Source of the DNA: Bacteroidota bacterium
Lineage (GTDB): Bacteria; Bacteroidota; Bacteroidia; Chitinophagales; Chitinophagaceae
Assembly: GCA_016183765.1 (NCBI GenBank)
Contig: JACPEA010000001.1
Location: forward strand, 177,160-241,159
Reading direction: 5' to 3'
Length of the DNA: 64,000 nt
Shown: in pieces, positions 15,886 to 24,131 of the stretch
Numbering within the stretch: the stretch's first letter is position 1
How the letters are laid out: each line of letters begins with the position of its first letter
Program-made: the position numbers and the translations under genes
Notes under the pieces: generated by a model
Seen by the model: the letters and a program-made list of their open reading frames with translations, nothing else
Databases searched by the model: none
Told to the model about the DNA's origin: nothing

Positions 15886-17056
15886 TGATCCTGTCCAGGG
15901 CCTGCAGGATGTCTGACAGGATATCATCCTTATGTTCCAGGCCTACGCTGATGCGGATGAGGCCGGGGGTGATGTTGACGGATTGGCGTTCGGCTTCGGA
16001 CAGTTTTGCGTGTGTGGTGCTGGCCGGGTGCGAAGCGATGCTGCGGGTATCGCCCAGGTTGGCCGTGAGCGACAACATCTGCAGGCTGTTCAGGAAAGTT
16101 CGTCCGGCTTCCAGACCGCCCTTCAGTTCAAAACATACGATACCGCCGCCATTCTGCATCTGTTGAGTGGCAATGGCATGGTGCGGATGGCTGGGCAGGA
16201 AGGGATAACGCAGCGAAGCGATTTGGGGATGATTCTCCAGCGCCTGTGCGATGAACAGGGCATTGGATGCATGGCGCTCCATGCGCACGTCCAGGGTCTC
16301 GAGGCTCTTGCTCAGTACCCAGGCATTGAAGGGCGACAGGGCCGGACCGGTACTTCTGCAGAACAGGTAGATCTCTTTGATCAGGTCCTTGCGGCCCACG
16401 ACCACACCACCCAGTACGCGGCCCTGGCCATCCAGCCATTTGGTGGCGGAATGCACCACCAGGTCGGCGCCGAATTCGATGGGTTGCTGGTTAACGGGTG
16501 TGGCAAAACAGTTATCAACGTTCAGGATGATCTTATGTTTTTTAGCGATGCGGCCGATCATGGCCAGGTCGAGCACATCCAGTCCGGGGTTGGTGGGTGT
16601 TTCCAGGTAGATCATTTTGGTGTTCGGACGGATGGCCGCTTCCCATTCCGCTTCCGTAGCATTGGCGCCCACATAGGAGGATTCGATGCCGTATTTGGGC
16701 AGGTATTTGGCGATGACCGTATGGGTGCTTCCGAAAATAGCATTGCAGGAGAGCAGGTGGTCCCCCTGTTTCAATAAGGCCATGAAGGAACCGAACACGG
16801 CACTCATGCCCGATGCGGTGGCATAACCTGCTTCGGCGCCTTCGAGCGCACACATTTTGTCTACGAACTCCTGTACACCCGGATTGCTGAAGCGGCTGTA
16901 GATATTATCATCCGACTCATCCGCAAAAGCGGCCCGCATTTCTTCGGCATTGTCGAAACAGAAACTGCTGGTCAGGAACATCGGCGTGGAATGTTCCATC
17001 TCGTTCGTGCGCTCGGTCTGGATGCGGATGGCGTTGGTCTGGTTATGCTTGGACAT
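15881..17056 (-). CDS. metZ: O-acyl-homoserine sulfhydrylase / trans-sulfuration PLP enzyme (MetZ-like)
   Basis: 391 residues of the Cys/Met metabolism PLP family. The PLP lysine is in HSATKWLDGQGR, the version typical of MetZ-type sulfhydrylases. ETPTNP and the DNCFATP motif hold substrate and cofactor, and the C-terminal SVGLEH motif is conserved. With the divergent metX gene it would make homocysteine from O-acetylhomoserine and sulfide; cystathionine gamma-synthase activity cannot be excluded. The ATG at 17056 (MSKHNQTNAIRIQ) is chosen; the frame stays open to 17203 only because it runs through an intergenic inverted repeat. Confidence 0.88.
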   Translation of the reverse strand: MSKHNQTNAIRIQTERTNEMEHSTPMFLTSSFCFDNAEEMRAAFADESDDNIYSRFSNPGVQEFVDKMCALEGAEAGYATASGMSAVFGSFMALLKQGDHLLSCNAIFGSTHTVIAKYLPKYGIESSYVGANATEAEWEAAIRPNTKMIYLETPTNPGLDVLDLAMIGRIAKKHKIILNVDNCFATPVNQQPIEFGADLVVHSATKWLDGQGRVLGGVVVGRKDLIKEIYLFCRSTGPALSPFNAWVLSKSLETLDVRMERHASNALFIAQALENHPQIASLRYPFLPSHPHHAIATQQMQNGGGIVCFELKGGLEAGRTFLNSLQMLSLTANLGDTRSIASHPASTTHAKLSEAERQSVNITPGLIRISVGLEHKDDILSDILQALDRIS

Positions 17057-17099
17057 GATATGTAAGTTAGAATTAGAAATTAATATATTATACTTTAAA

Positions 17100-17266
17100 C
17101 CCTCTGCGAAAACTCTGCTCCTCATGTTCTCTGCGGTGAAAAAAACATTCCGAACAATAGCGACCGGCCTTTTTCGTAAGGTTTTTTTCACCGCAGAGAA
17201 CATGAGAACAGGGAGGTTACGCAGAGGGTCTCCGATTGTAGGAAGAGGTCAATAGCACAACGCCTC
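17100..17266. repeat. inverted-repeat element, copy 1
   Basis: Two arms of about 40 bp (left 17100-17146, right 17180-17228) carry CTCATGTTCTCTGCGGTGAA and its complement. They enclose a 35-bp core reading CCGAACAATAGCGACCGGCC. The right flank TCCGATTGTAG...CAACGC is shared with the copy at 20060-20221, but there the core is inverted relative to the flanks. It lies between the divergent metZ-like and metX genes. Confidence 0.85.
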
Positions 17267-17522
17267 AGAAATTGGTAATTAGCGGATCCGGCTCTTGTCT
17301 ATAAGCGCCCGCCCCCAAATTCACCATTGCCCATTGACAATTGCCCATTGACAATTTCTCCCTGCCATCCACTCATTCACTCACTCACTCATCCACTCAT
17401 TGTCTTCTCTGATACGAATGAACGTTAGTATTTACTGCTCTTTATCCGGCTTTTGCAAAGATTTATGCAAATGTAATTTAAGCTTAGCCTTATTTTGCTT
17501 CTGAAATGCGGAATTAATACTT
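17267..17522. other. metX upstream region with short tandem repeats
   Basis: Contains two adjacent CCCATTGACAATT units (about 17328-17358) and a run of CACTCATTCACTCACTCACT-type words (about 17370-17400). The metX promoter must lie downstream of these, in the A+T-rich 90 bp before the start, where TTTTGCAAAG and TTATTTTG are weak candidates for promoter boxes. I see no SAM riboswitch fold. Confidence 0.4.
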
Positions 17523-18536
17523 ATGAAAATTTTTGAGTCCCAGGCTGAATTTAGATTAGAGAACGGAACGGTGCTGCCTTCGCTGCGTGTGGCCTATCAT
17601 ACCTACGGGCAGCTGAATGCGGATAAGAGCAATGTGATCTGGGTCTGTCATGCATTGACCGCCAGTTCTGATGTGGCCGATTGGTGGAAAGGATTGGTGG
17701 GAGCGGATTGCCTCATCAACCCTGACCGGTATTTCATTGTCTGCGCCAATATACTCGGCTCCTGTTATGGCACTACGGGGCCATTGAGCGATGATCCGCG
17801 TACGGGCAAACCGTATTATTCCTCTTTTCCGCAGGTCACCATCCGCGATATGGTGCAATCCTTCATCCTGCTGCGCCAACACCTGGGCATTGATCAGATC
17901 CATTTGTTGATGGGTGGCAGCATGGGCGGTTACCAGGCGCTGGAATGGGCCGTGATGGAGAAAGATGTGATCGGGAGATTGTTCCTGATCGCCACATCGC
18001 CATCGGAGAGCGCCTGGGGCGTGGCGGTGCATACGGCGCAGCGGCTGGCTATTGAGGCCGATCATACCTGGCAGCACCGGTCGCCCGATGCGGGCGCCAA
18101 AGGTCTGAAAGCGGCACGGGCCATTGGTATGCTCACCTACCGCAATTATGGGACTTTCCAGGACAAACAGACCGATCCCGACCCGGAGAAGATCGACGAT
18201 TTCAAAGCCTCATCCTATATCAATTACCAGGGCGATAAACTGGTGAAACGTTTCAATGCCTACAGTTACTGGCTGCTCACCAAAGCCATGGACAGTCACC
18301 ACCTGGGCAGGGGCAGGGGCGGCGACCTGATCCAGGTACTGCGATCCATCACCCAGCCCACACTGATCATCGGCATCCGGAGCGATATCCTTTGTCCGCT
18401 GGATGAACAGCAGTTCATGGCCGATCATATTCCCAACACCCATTTCTTTGAGATCGATTCAGCCTATGGGCATGATGGTTTCATCATCGAAGCTGCGCAG
18501 ATCAGCCGGTTCCTGGGTGGCTGGTTGAAAGATTGA
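17523..18536 (+). CDS. metX: homoserine O-acetyltransferase
   Basis: A 337-residue alpha/beta-hydrolase-fold acyltransferase that activates homoserine with acetyl-CoA as the first committed step of methionine synthesis. The nucleophile Ser133 is in GGSMGG, Asp288 in IGIRSDILCP and His317 in AYGHDGF complete the triad. The N-terminal CHALTASS and the CANILGSCYG stretch are typical of MetX. Succinyl-CoA use by some MetX homologues cannot be ruled out by eye. It is divergent from the metZ-like gene, which would use its product. The ATG at 17523 opens directly into conserved sequence. Confidence 0.94.
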   Translation: MKIFESQAEFRLENGTVLPSLRVAYHTYGQLNADKSNVIWVCHALTASSDVADWWKGLVGADCLINPDRYFIVCANILGSCYGTTGPLSDDPRTGKPYYSSFPQVTIRDMVQSFILLRQHLGIDQIHLLMGGSMGGYQALEWAVMEKDVIGRLFLIATSPSESAWGVAVHTAQRLAIEADHTWQHRSPDAGAKGLKAARAIGMLTYRNYGTFQDKQTDPDPEKIDDFKASSYINYQGDKLVKRFNAYSYWLLTKAMDSHHLGRGRGGDLIQVLRSITQPTLIIGIRSDILCPLDEQQFMADHIPNTHFFEIDSAYGHDGFIIEAAQISRFLGGWLKD

Positions 18537-18614
18537 TGCGAAAGTTACAGGCATCTTGTTACCTTTATGTACGGAACGGGTGAAACCATTTTTCATCAAC
18601 CAATTGACCATATC

Positions 18615-18791
18615 ATGGGTATCTGGAAACAAATTGCTGAATACCTCTACCTCAAAAAAAGAGACCCCAACGAGCCCCGCACAAAGTGGGTGAGATACAT
18701 GCATGGCATGAACCGCATTTCGCTGATCATGTTCCTGGTAGCGGTGCTGATCATCCTGTTCAGGCTGGTGATCCTGCCGTTGCTGAAATAA
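18615..18791 (+). CDS. DUF6728 family small membrane protein
   Basis: 58 residues: MGIWKQIAEYLYLKKRDP at the start, a basic MHGMNRIS centre and one C-terminal membrane helix. This matches the Bacteroidota-specific DUF6728 proteins, whose function is unknown. The ATG at 18615 is chosen over an upstream in-frame ATG because family similarity starts here. It follows metX by 78 bp on the same strand and converges with lpxB, the two stops being only a few bases apart. Confidence 0.8.
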   Translation: MGIWKQIAEYLYLKKRDPNEPRTKWVRYMHGMNRISLIMFLVAVLIILFRLVILPLLK

Positions 18792-18794
18792 GTT

Positions 18795-19961
18795 CTATTT
18801 ACGGATATAATCTACGATGATGCGGGCTGCCTGGGCGGAAGCGTGTCCGCCGGCGGATAACAATTCCTTCAGGGCGCGGTAGTCTTGCTGCAACTGTGCT
18901 TGTCTTTTTGTGTCGTGCAGCAGGCTGTCCAGCTCCTTTACCAGGTTTTCCGGGGTCAGTTCGTTCTGTATCAGTTCTGTCACTACGGGTTTGTCCATGA
19001 TCAGGTTCACCAGCGATATGTATTTGATCCTGATCAGTCTTTTGGCGATCTGGTAACTGATATTACTTCCTTTGTAACATACCACTTCGGGTACGCCGAA
19101 CAAGGCGGTTTCCAGGGTGGCGGTGCCACTGGTAACCAGTGCGGCCCTGGACTGCAGCAGCAGGTCGTAGGTCTGGTTGCGGATGGCCGATACGTTCTGG
19201 TATGCTGCCAGGAAGGGGGCATAGAAAACATCGTCCAGTCCGGGCGCCTGGGCCACCACAAAACGGTATTGCGGAAAGGACCTGGCCACCTGCAGCATGA
19301 TGGGCAGCTTTTTCTGGATCTCCTGTTTGCGGCTGCCGGGGAGGAGGGCGATGAGTGGGGAGGCGTGAGACGTGAGACGTGAGTCGTGAGTGGTGAGTGG
19401 GGAGTTTTGGGTGTTGCTTAGGTTCAGGGGTGCGGGGGTGGGTTCTGCGCGTTTGGCTTCGATCACTTCTACGAGGGGGTGGCCTACATAGTCCACGTTC
19501 CAGTTCCAGGTGTCGTGGTAATAGTTCTTTTCGAAGGGGAGGATGCAGAGCATTTTGTCGATGCACTGTTTCATCTTCTTCACACGGTTGGCTTTCCAGG
19601 CCCATACCTGGGGGGAGATATAATAGATCACTTTGAACCCCTGCTGTTTGGCCCATTCGGCTATGCGGAGGTTAAAACCGGGATAATCGATCAGTACCAG
19701 TGTGTCGGGCTGGAAGGACAGGATATCCTGTTTACAGAAACGGATATTCTGCAGGATGGTGGGCAGGTTCTTCACCACTTCGGCAAAACCCATGAATGAC
19801 AGGTCGCGGTAATGTTTCACCAGCGTGGCTCCGGCGGCCTGCATCAGGTCGCCGCCCCAGCAACGGATATTTGCTTCGGCATCCAGCAGGTGTAACTGTT
19901 TTACCAGGTTGCTGCCGTGCAGGTCGCCGCTGGCTTCGCCGGAAATGATGTAATACTTCAT
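18795..19961 (-). CDS. lpxB: lipid-A-disaccharide synthase
   Basis: 388 residues, GT19 family. It joins UDP-2,3-diacylglucosamine and 2,3-diacylglucosamine 1-phosphate on the inner membrane during lipid A synthesis. Visible motifs are ISGEASGDLHG at the N-terminus, DYPGFN near 92-97, SPQVWAW near 116-122, GHPLVE near 160 and ALLPGSR near 205-211. Residues about 178-202 (NTQNSPLTTHDSRLTSHA) are extra sequence encoded by a CTCACG/CTCACC minisatellite placed in-frame just before the PGSR motif. The start is ATG at 19961; the longer open frame is an inverted repeat upstream. Confidence 0.94.
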   Translation of the reverse strand: MKYYIISGEASGDLHGSNLVKQLHLLDAEANIRCWGGDLMQAAGATLVKHYRDLSFMGFAEVVKNLPTILQNIRFCKQDILSFQPDTLVLIDYPGFNLRIAEWAKQQGFKVIYYISPQVWAWKANRVKKMKQCIDKMLCILPFEKNYYHDTWNWNVDYVGHPLVEVIEAKRAEPTPAPLNLSNTQNSPLTTHDSRLTSHASPLIALLPGSRKQEIQKKLPIMLQVARSFPQYRFVVAQAPGLDDVFYAPFLAAYQNVSAIRNQTYDLLLQSRAALVTSGTATLETALFGVPEVVCYKGSNISYQIAKRLIRIKYISLVNLIMDKPVVTELIQNELTPENLVKELDSLLHDTKRQAQLQQDYRALKELLSAGGHASAQAARIIVDYIRK

Positions 19962-20059
19962 GCCTGATCTCCAAAGGGAAATTGGTGAGGCTGCAAAATA
20001 CCGAATTCGGATGGGACGGGGAATAACTAAGTAGGCAATTGCGTGTTGTATTATTAAAC

Positions 20060-20221
20060 TCTCTGCGAAAACTCTGCCTCTCATGTTCTCTGCGGTGAAA
20101 AAAAACTTACAAAAAGGCCGGTTGCCATTGTTCGGGATGTTATTCACCGCAGAGAACATGAGAACGGGGAGTTTACGCAGAGGGGTTCCGATTGTAGTAA
20201 TAGGTTAATACAACGCATTAG
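20060..20221. repeat. inverted-repeat element, copy 2
   Basis: Arms of about 40 bp (20060-20103 and 20142-20185) match those of the copy at 17100-17266, and the right flank TTCCGATTGTAG...CAACGC is also shared. The core here reads AAAAAGGCCGGTTGCCATTG, which is the reverse complement of the core in copy 1. It lies between lpxB and blaI, again a divergent intergenic region. Confidence 0.85.
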
Positions 20222-20236
20222 ATATAATCATTTATT

Positions 20237-20282
20237 AACTACGAAAATAGTTTTTAAACTAATTATTTAGTTATTATATTTG
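20237..20282 (+). promoter_or_regulatory. blaI promoter with two tandem operator dyads
   Basis: AACTA-CGAAAA-TAGTT at 20237-20252 and AACTA-ATTATT-TAGTT at 20257-20272 are two perfect inverted repeats of identical half sites, 20 bp apart (two helical turns). A consensus -7 box TATATTTG follows at 20275-20282, 20 bp before the blaI ATG. The arrangement strongly suggests autorepression by the BlaI/MecI-type repressor encoded next. Confidence 0.75.
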
Positions 20283-20301
20283 AGCTGTAAAAAATCTCCC
20301 C

Positions 20302-20670
20302 ATGAAACCATTGACCAAAGCAGAAGAGCAGATCATGCAATCGATCTGGAAACTGGAAGAAGCTTTCCTGAAAGACATTGTAGAGGCGCAGCCTGAACCG
20401 CGGCCGCATTCCAATACCGTAGCCACTATTCTGAAGATCCTGGTGGAGAAAGGTTTTGTGGGCATTACCCCGATTGGCAGGGTGCACCAGTATTACCCGC
20501 TGGTATCGAAGGACGAATATTCCTCCAGCAGCATGCGCACGCTGGTGAACGGTTATTTTGAGGGTTCTTTTACGGATGCCGTATCCTTTATGGTGAAACA
20601 GAAGAACCTGAGTGTGAAAGAACTGGAGCTGCTGTTGCAACAGATCAAACACAAACAAGCCAAAAAATAA
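20302..20670 (+). CDS. BlaI/MecI/CopY family transcriptional repressor
   Basis: 122 residues: a winged helix at about 1-75 (LTKAEEQIMQSIWKLEEAFLKDI then SNTVATILKILVEKGFV) and a short C-terminal dimerisation region. These repressors bind operator dyads as dimers and are released when the cognate membrane peptidase is activated. The gene is followed after 5 bp by an M56/BlaR1-type peptidase and is preceded by two AACTA-N6-TAGTT dyads. Beta-lactam sensing is not implied; many Bacteroidota pairs of this kind have unknown inducers. Confidence 0.93.
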   Translation: MKPLTKAEEQIMQSIWKLEEAFLKDIVEAQPEPRPHSNTVATILKILVEKGFVGITPIGRVHQYYPLVSKDEYSSSSMRTLVNGYFEGSFTDAVSFMVKQKNLSVKELELLLQQIKHKQAKK

Positions 20671-20675
20671 ACACC

Positions 20676-22742
20676 ATGTTCACAACCGCCTATTACTTTG
20701 TTCAGGTGATACTCTGCAGTGGCATCATGATGGGGTATTACTGGCTGGTGTTGCGCAACAAGCGTTTTCACCATTACAACCGGTTCTACCTGCTGGCCCT
20801 GGCCCTGTTGTCGTGGGTGGTACCCCTGGTGAAGATCCGGTGGCAGCACCCAACTGTGACCGATGACCTGCAGGTATTGCAGTTGCTCTCCGTGGTGGCG
20901 GATAACAATACCCGCCTGGAAGCGGCCGTTACCCGCAGCGGTTTCCAGTGGAACTGGGATATGACCGCCTGGATCCTGTACCTGGTGGTGGCATCGGTGC
21001 TGCTGGCGGGACTGGTGAACTCTTTCATCCGCCTGTACCGGTTACTGAAACAACATTCCTGCAAGAACGTGGGTGATGTGTACCTGGTATTGACACAGGC
21101 GCCGGGCACACCTTTTTCCTTTTTTCGCTATATATTCTGGAACGAAGAGATCGACCTGCGCAGCGAGGCCGGCAAACAGATCCTGCAACATGAACTGACG
21201 CATGTGCAACAGAAACATTCGCTGGATAAGTTGTTCGTGCAACTGGTACTGGTGGCTGGCTGGTTCAATCCGTTTTTCTGGCTGCTGAAAAAAGAGATGG
21301 AAATGATCCATGAATTCATTGCTGATAAAAAAGCGGTGGGCGATGGCGACACTGCCGCACTGGCGCAGATGCTGCTCACGGCGGCCTATCCGCAGCAACG
21401 CTTTGGCTTGTCCAATCCTTTCTTTTTCTCGCCTATCAAAAGAAGATTACAGATGCTGACCAATAACCGCAACCCGAGATTCAGTTACCTGCGCCGGCTG
21501 GTGGTACTGCCCATGCTGGCAGTGATGGTGTTGCTGTTCGCGTTCAGGAGACCGGAGCAAAGGGCCAAAGGTCCGTTGTCGGTAGCTACGGTGGTGGAGA
21601 ATATGGTGGAAAAGACCAGGACGCTGTTACCGGGTATACATCCTGCTGATACAATCGTGATCCAGGCAGATACGGTGTACATACAGGGTAAGGACAAAAC
21701 AGATGTACTTAAGATCATTCCTTCTGTTGCTAAAAACAAAGAACTGAGAAAAGCATTGATCATACTGGACGGGAAAAAAGTAGACCCAGCGGTGCTCGAC
21801 ACGCTCAATACCAAAGCTGTTGCAACTGTCGATATATTGGACGGTAAAGATGCTGCCACTACCAGCAGGTATGGTGAGGAAGCCAAAAATGGAGTGGTGC
21901 TGATCACCACCCAGTCAACCAAAATGCCGCAACCATTGGTGATCCTGGACGGCAGAAAGATCGATCATGATTCCATTGCCAGTATCAACCCGGCACAAAT
22001 ACAGTCGGTGAATGTGCTGAAGAACGGATCGGCCACTGCCTTGTATGGCGAAGATGGCAGGAACGGGGTGATCCTGATCACCAGCAAAACAGGGTTGATG
22101 CTGGAAACACCAACTGCCAGTGGCCTGGTGGCGAATAATCTTTCCCAAAAGATCAACAGCCGCAAATTGGGTGTGACCAAAGTGACGGTCCGTGCGCATA
22201 CTGACAGCCTGCCCAAAGATGTGCTGATCCTGGTGGATGGCGTGAAGGGGTCATTGGCTTCTGTGCAACCCGAGGATATTGCTGCCGTTAATGTGCACAA
22301 GGATTCGGCCTCGATCAGCAGGTATGGAGACGAGGCACGCAATGGAGTTGTGGAGATCGTTACCAAAAGACCATTTTCGGTGAAAACAGAAGCAGTGGCA
22401 AGACCTGTGCTGAAAGGATACAAGATCTTTACTGAAGTGGAAAACCTTCCTGCATTTCCCGGTGGACAGGCGACCTGGAAAGAATACCTAATGCGCAACC
22501 AGCGTAGTGATCTGGCCCGGAACGGAACACCGCCCGGCACCTATACCGTACAATTATCTTTCCTGGTAGCAGAAGATGGCACTGTGAGCAATGTTACGGC
22601 AGTGAACAACCCGGGTCACAGAACGGTGGAAGAAGCCATACGCCTGATCAAAAATGGTCCTAATTGGATACCTGCGCGGCAGAACGGCCAGCCTGTATTG
22701 TACCGGCACCGGCAGGCGATCACGCTGGTAGTGAAGAAATAA
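20676..22742 (+). CDS. M56/BlaR1-type membrane peptidase with three TonB-plug-like repeats and TonB C-terminal domain
   Basis: 688 residues. Residues 1-290 form the M56 peptidase with four membrane segments; the zinc site is HELTH at 172-176 with Glu in IHEFIADKKA at 211-220, and the last helix is at about 275-290. The exported part contains three plug-like repeats (about 360-412, 420-470, 515-564). Each has a short ILDG/LVDG start and a RYG/LYG(D/E)(E/D)xxNGVV.I end, as in SusC/TonB-receptor plugs. It ends with a TonB C-terminal-like domain (about 594-688, FPGGQATWKEYL). The layout suggests a sensor-protease that contacts outer-membrane partners and relieves BlaI repression. Confidence 0.9.
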   Translation: MFTTAYYFVQVILCSGIMMGYYWLVLRNKRFHHYNRFYLLALALLSWVVPLVKIRWQHPTVTDDLQVLQLLSVVADNNTRLEAAVTRSGFQWNWDMTAWILYLVVASVLLAGLVNSFIRLYRLLKQHSCKNVGDVYLVLTQAPGTPFSFFRYIFWNEEIDLRSEAGKQILQHELTHVQQKHSLDKLFVQLVLVAGWFNPFFWLLKKEMEMIHEFIADKKAVGDGDTAALAQMLLTAAYPQQRFGLSNPFFFSPIKRRLQMLTNNRNPRFSYLRRLVVLPMLAVMVLLFAFRRPEQRAKGPLSVATVVENMVEKTRTLLPGIHPADTIVIQADTVYIQGKDKTDVLKIIPSVAKNKELRKALIILDGKKVDPAVLDTLNTKAVATVDILDGKDAATTSRYGEEAKNGVVLITTQSTKMPQPLVILDGRKIDHDSIASINPAQIQSVNVLKNGSATALYGEDGRNGVILITSKTGLMLETPTASGLVANNLSQKINSRKLGVTKVTVRAHTDSLPKDVLILVDGVKGSLASVQPEDIAAVNVHKDSASISRYGDEARNGVVEIVTKRPFSVKTEAVARPVLKGYKIFTEVENLPAFPGGQATWKEYLMRNQRSDLARNGTPPGTYTVQLSFLVAEDGTVSNVTAVNNPGHRTVEEAIRLIKNGPNWIPARQNGQPVLYRHRQAITLVVKK

Positions 22743-22800
22743 CAGGCCGATCGTAACCTAAACGCTAACAGAAAGCAAAACTTACCAAAAGTTTATTGCA

Positions 22801-22829
22801 ACCGGCTCCCGGATAGGGGCCGGTTTTTT
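22801..22829 (+). terminator. rho-independent terminator after the blaI-M56 operon
   Basis: ACCGGCTCC pairs with GGGGCCGGT around a 6-nt loop, followed by TTTTT. It lies 58 bp after the M56 stop and before the amidase gene. Confidence 0.85.
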
Positions 22830-22886
22830 ATATTTGGGGATACTAAAGAGCTGTTTTGTTCGTTATTCAATAACAGTCGACCCCCG

Positions 22887-23828
22887 ATGAAAACAAGACC
22901 TTTTTTTTCCCTGATATGGCTTCTTTTTTTGCTGGTATCACTGTCTGCCAACGCGCAGACCGATAAGGGCAAAACCATGAAGCACCCCCTGAAGCGGATC
23001 GTGATCGATCCGGGTCATGGGGGTCCCTCTGCCATTGCGGGTAAGTTCTATGGCGCTTCGGGTAAAAAGATGGAGGAAAAAGATGTGGCCCTCGCCATCG
23101 GTCTCAAACTGCGTGATGTGATCAATGCTGAAATGCCCGATGTGGAAGTGATCATGACCCGAACCACCGATGAATTCAACAGTCCCATTGTAAAAGCCAA
23201 TAAGGCCAATGCCGCCAAGGGCGACCTGTTCATCTCCATCCATTGTAATGATGTATCGCCCATACGGCATACCGAGATCACGGGTTATACCACCAAGACC
23301 ATCAAACGCAAGGGCAAGAAGGTCAAAAAAAAGATCCCCGAATACCGTACCTGGTACACGCCCAACCCCGCCATGGGAACCGAGACCTATATCTGGGGCG
23401 TAGGCAAGACCAAGGATAAGGAAGAAGCCCTGATGGAGAACAATTTCACAGATACGGCGATGCTGGTGGTGGATGGTTTTGATAACAATCCCGCCATGAA
23501 GATGATCAACACCATGCGTACCCAGGAATATGCCAACCGCAGCCGCAAACTGGCAGAAACGGTGGAAGATGAGTTTGTCCGTTCCGGCCGGGTAAGCCGC
23601 GGCGCCAAACAGCGGGATGAAAAAGGAATCTGGGTGTTACAGGCCGTAGCCATGCCCGCCATCCTGATAGAAGTCGGTTTCTTATCACGTGCGGAAGAAG
23701 AAGAACTGATCACCAGTGAAGAAGGTCAGCAGCAGACCGCAGAAGCCATTGTCCGGGCCCTAAAAAGATACCGTGTTTCGCTGGAAGCACAGGTGAACGG
23801 AACCGCTTTGCCTGCCGGCAGTAAATGA
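22887..23828 (+). CDS. N-acetylmuramoyl-L-alanine amidase (Amidase_3)
   Basis: 313 residues with a signal peptide (about 1-24, ending SANAQ). The zinc ligands are visible: His44 in DPGHGG, Glu64 in MEEKDVALAI and His119 in FISIHCND. The catalytic Glu is in ILIEVGFLS. It cleaves the bond between N-acetylmuramic acid and L-Ala in peptidoglycan, in the periplasm, typically for cell separation. Between H119 and the final Glu there is a basic insertion (KRKGKKVKKK) often seen in Bacteroidota homologues. It converges with a small membrane-protein gene whose stop is 7 bp away. Confidence 0.93.
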   Translation: MKTRPFFSLIWLLFLLVSLSANAQTDKGKTMKHPLKRIVIDPGHGGPSAIAGKFYGASGKKMEEKDVALAIGLKLRDVINAEMPDVEVIMTRTTDEFNSPIVKANKANAAKGDLFISIHCNDVSPIRHTEITGYTTKTIKRKGKKVKKKIPEYRTWYTPNPAMGTETYIWGVGKTKDKEEALMENNFTDTAMLVVDGFDNNPAMKMINTMRTQEYANRSRKLAETVEDEFVRSGRVSRGAKQRDEKGIWVLQAVAMPAILIEVGFLSRAEEEELITSEEGQQQTAEAIVRALKRYRVSLEAQVNGTALPAGSK

Positions 23829-23834
23829 TCAGGT

Positions 23835-24131
23835 TCAGAAAAACCATTTGAAGGCCAGGGCAACCATTGCATAGATACAAGTGGCAATGAAGATACCCGT
23901 AGCGGTCTTGTCCTTACGTTGGTTGATGTACAGCGTGAACACCACCGCATTCACGATCAGCGCCAGGCTGATGATGCCGGATAACAGGGATTTCTGCATC
24001 ATCAGTACCTGCCAGAATTCCTGCACCGAGAAGATGCTGAAACGGGCCAGGTAATAGGCGGTAAAACCCACCAGCGGAGAAAAGAAACCCAGCACCAGGC
24101 CAAGTTTCCGGTTGTCTTTATTCAGGATCAA
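23835..24131 (-). CDS. small membrane protein downstream of surE
   Basis: 98 residues with three likely membrane helices (about 12-30, 45-67, 77-96) and no recognised family. Its ATG overlaps the surE stop by 4 bp (ATGA), so it is translationally coupled to surE. A member of a small Bacteroidota-specific family is likely; no function is assigned. Confidence 0.7.
   Translation of the reverse strand: MILNKDNRKLGLVLGFFSPLVGFTAYYLARFSIFSVQEFWQVLMMQKSLLSGIISLALIVNAVVFTLYINQRKDKTATGIFIATCIYAMVALAFKWFF

Noticed and set aside
15932..16777. 281-codon plus-strand frame opposite the metZ-like gene
   Set aside because: Antisense shadow of a strongly conserved PLP enzyme in G+C-rich coding DNA.
17057..17203. 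N-terminal extensions of the metZ-like gene (to 17203) and lpxB (to 20159)
   Set aside because: Both extensions translate the same intergenic inverted repeat (FFTAENMR-like peptide); family similarity begins at 17056 and 19961.
17057..17522. SAM riboswitch between the metZ-like gene and metX
   Set aside because: The region is filled by the inverted-repeat element and short tandem repeats; I could not place any conserved riboswitch core.
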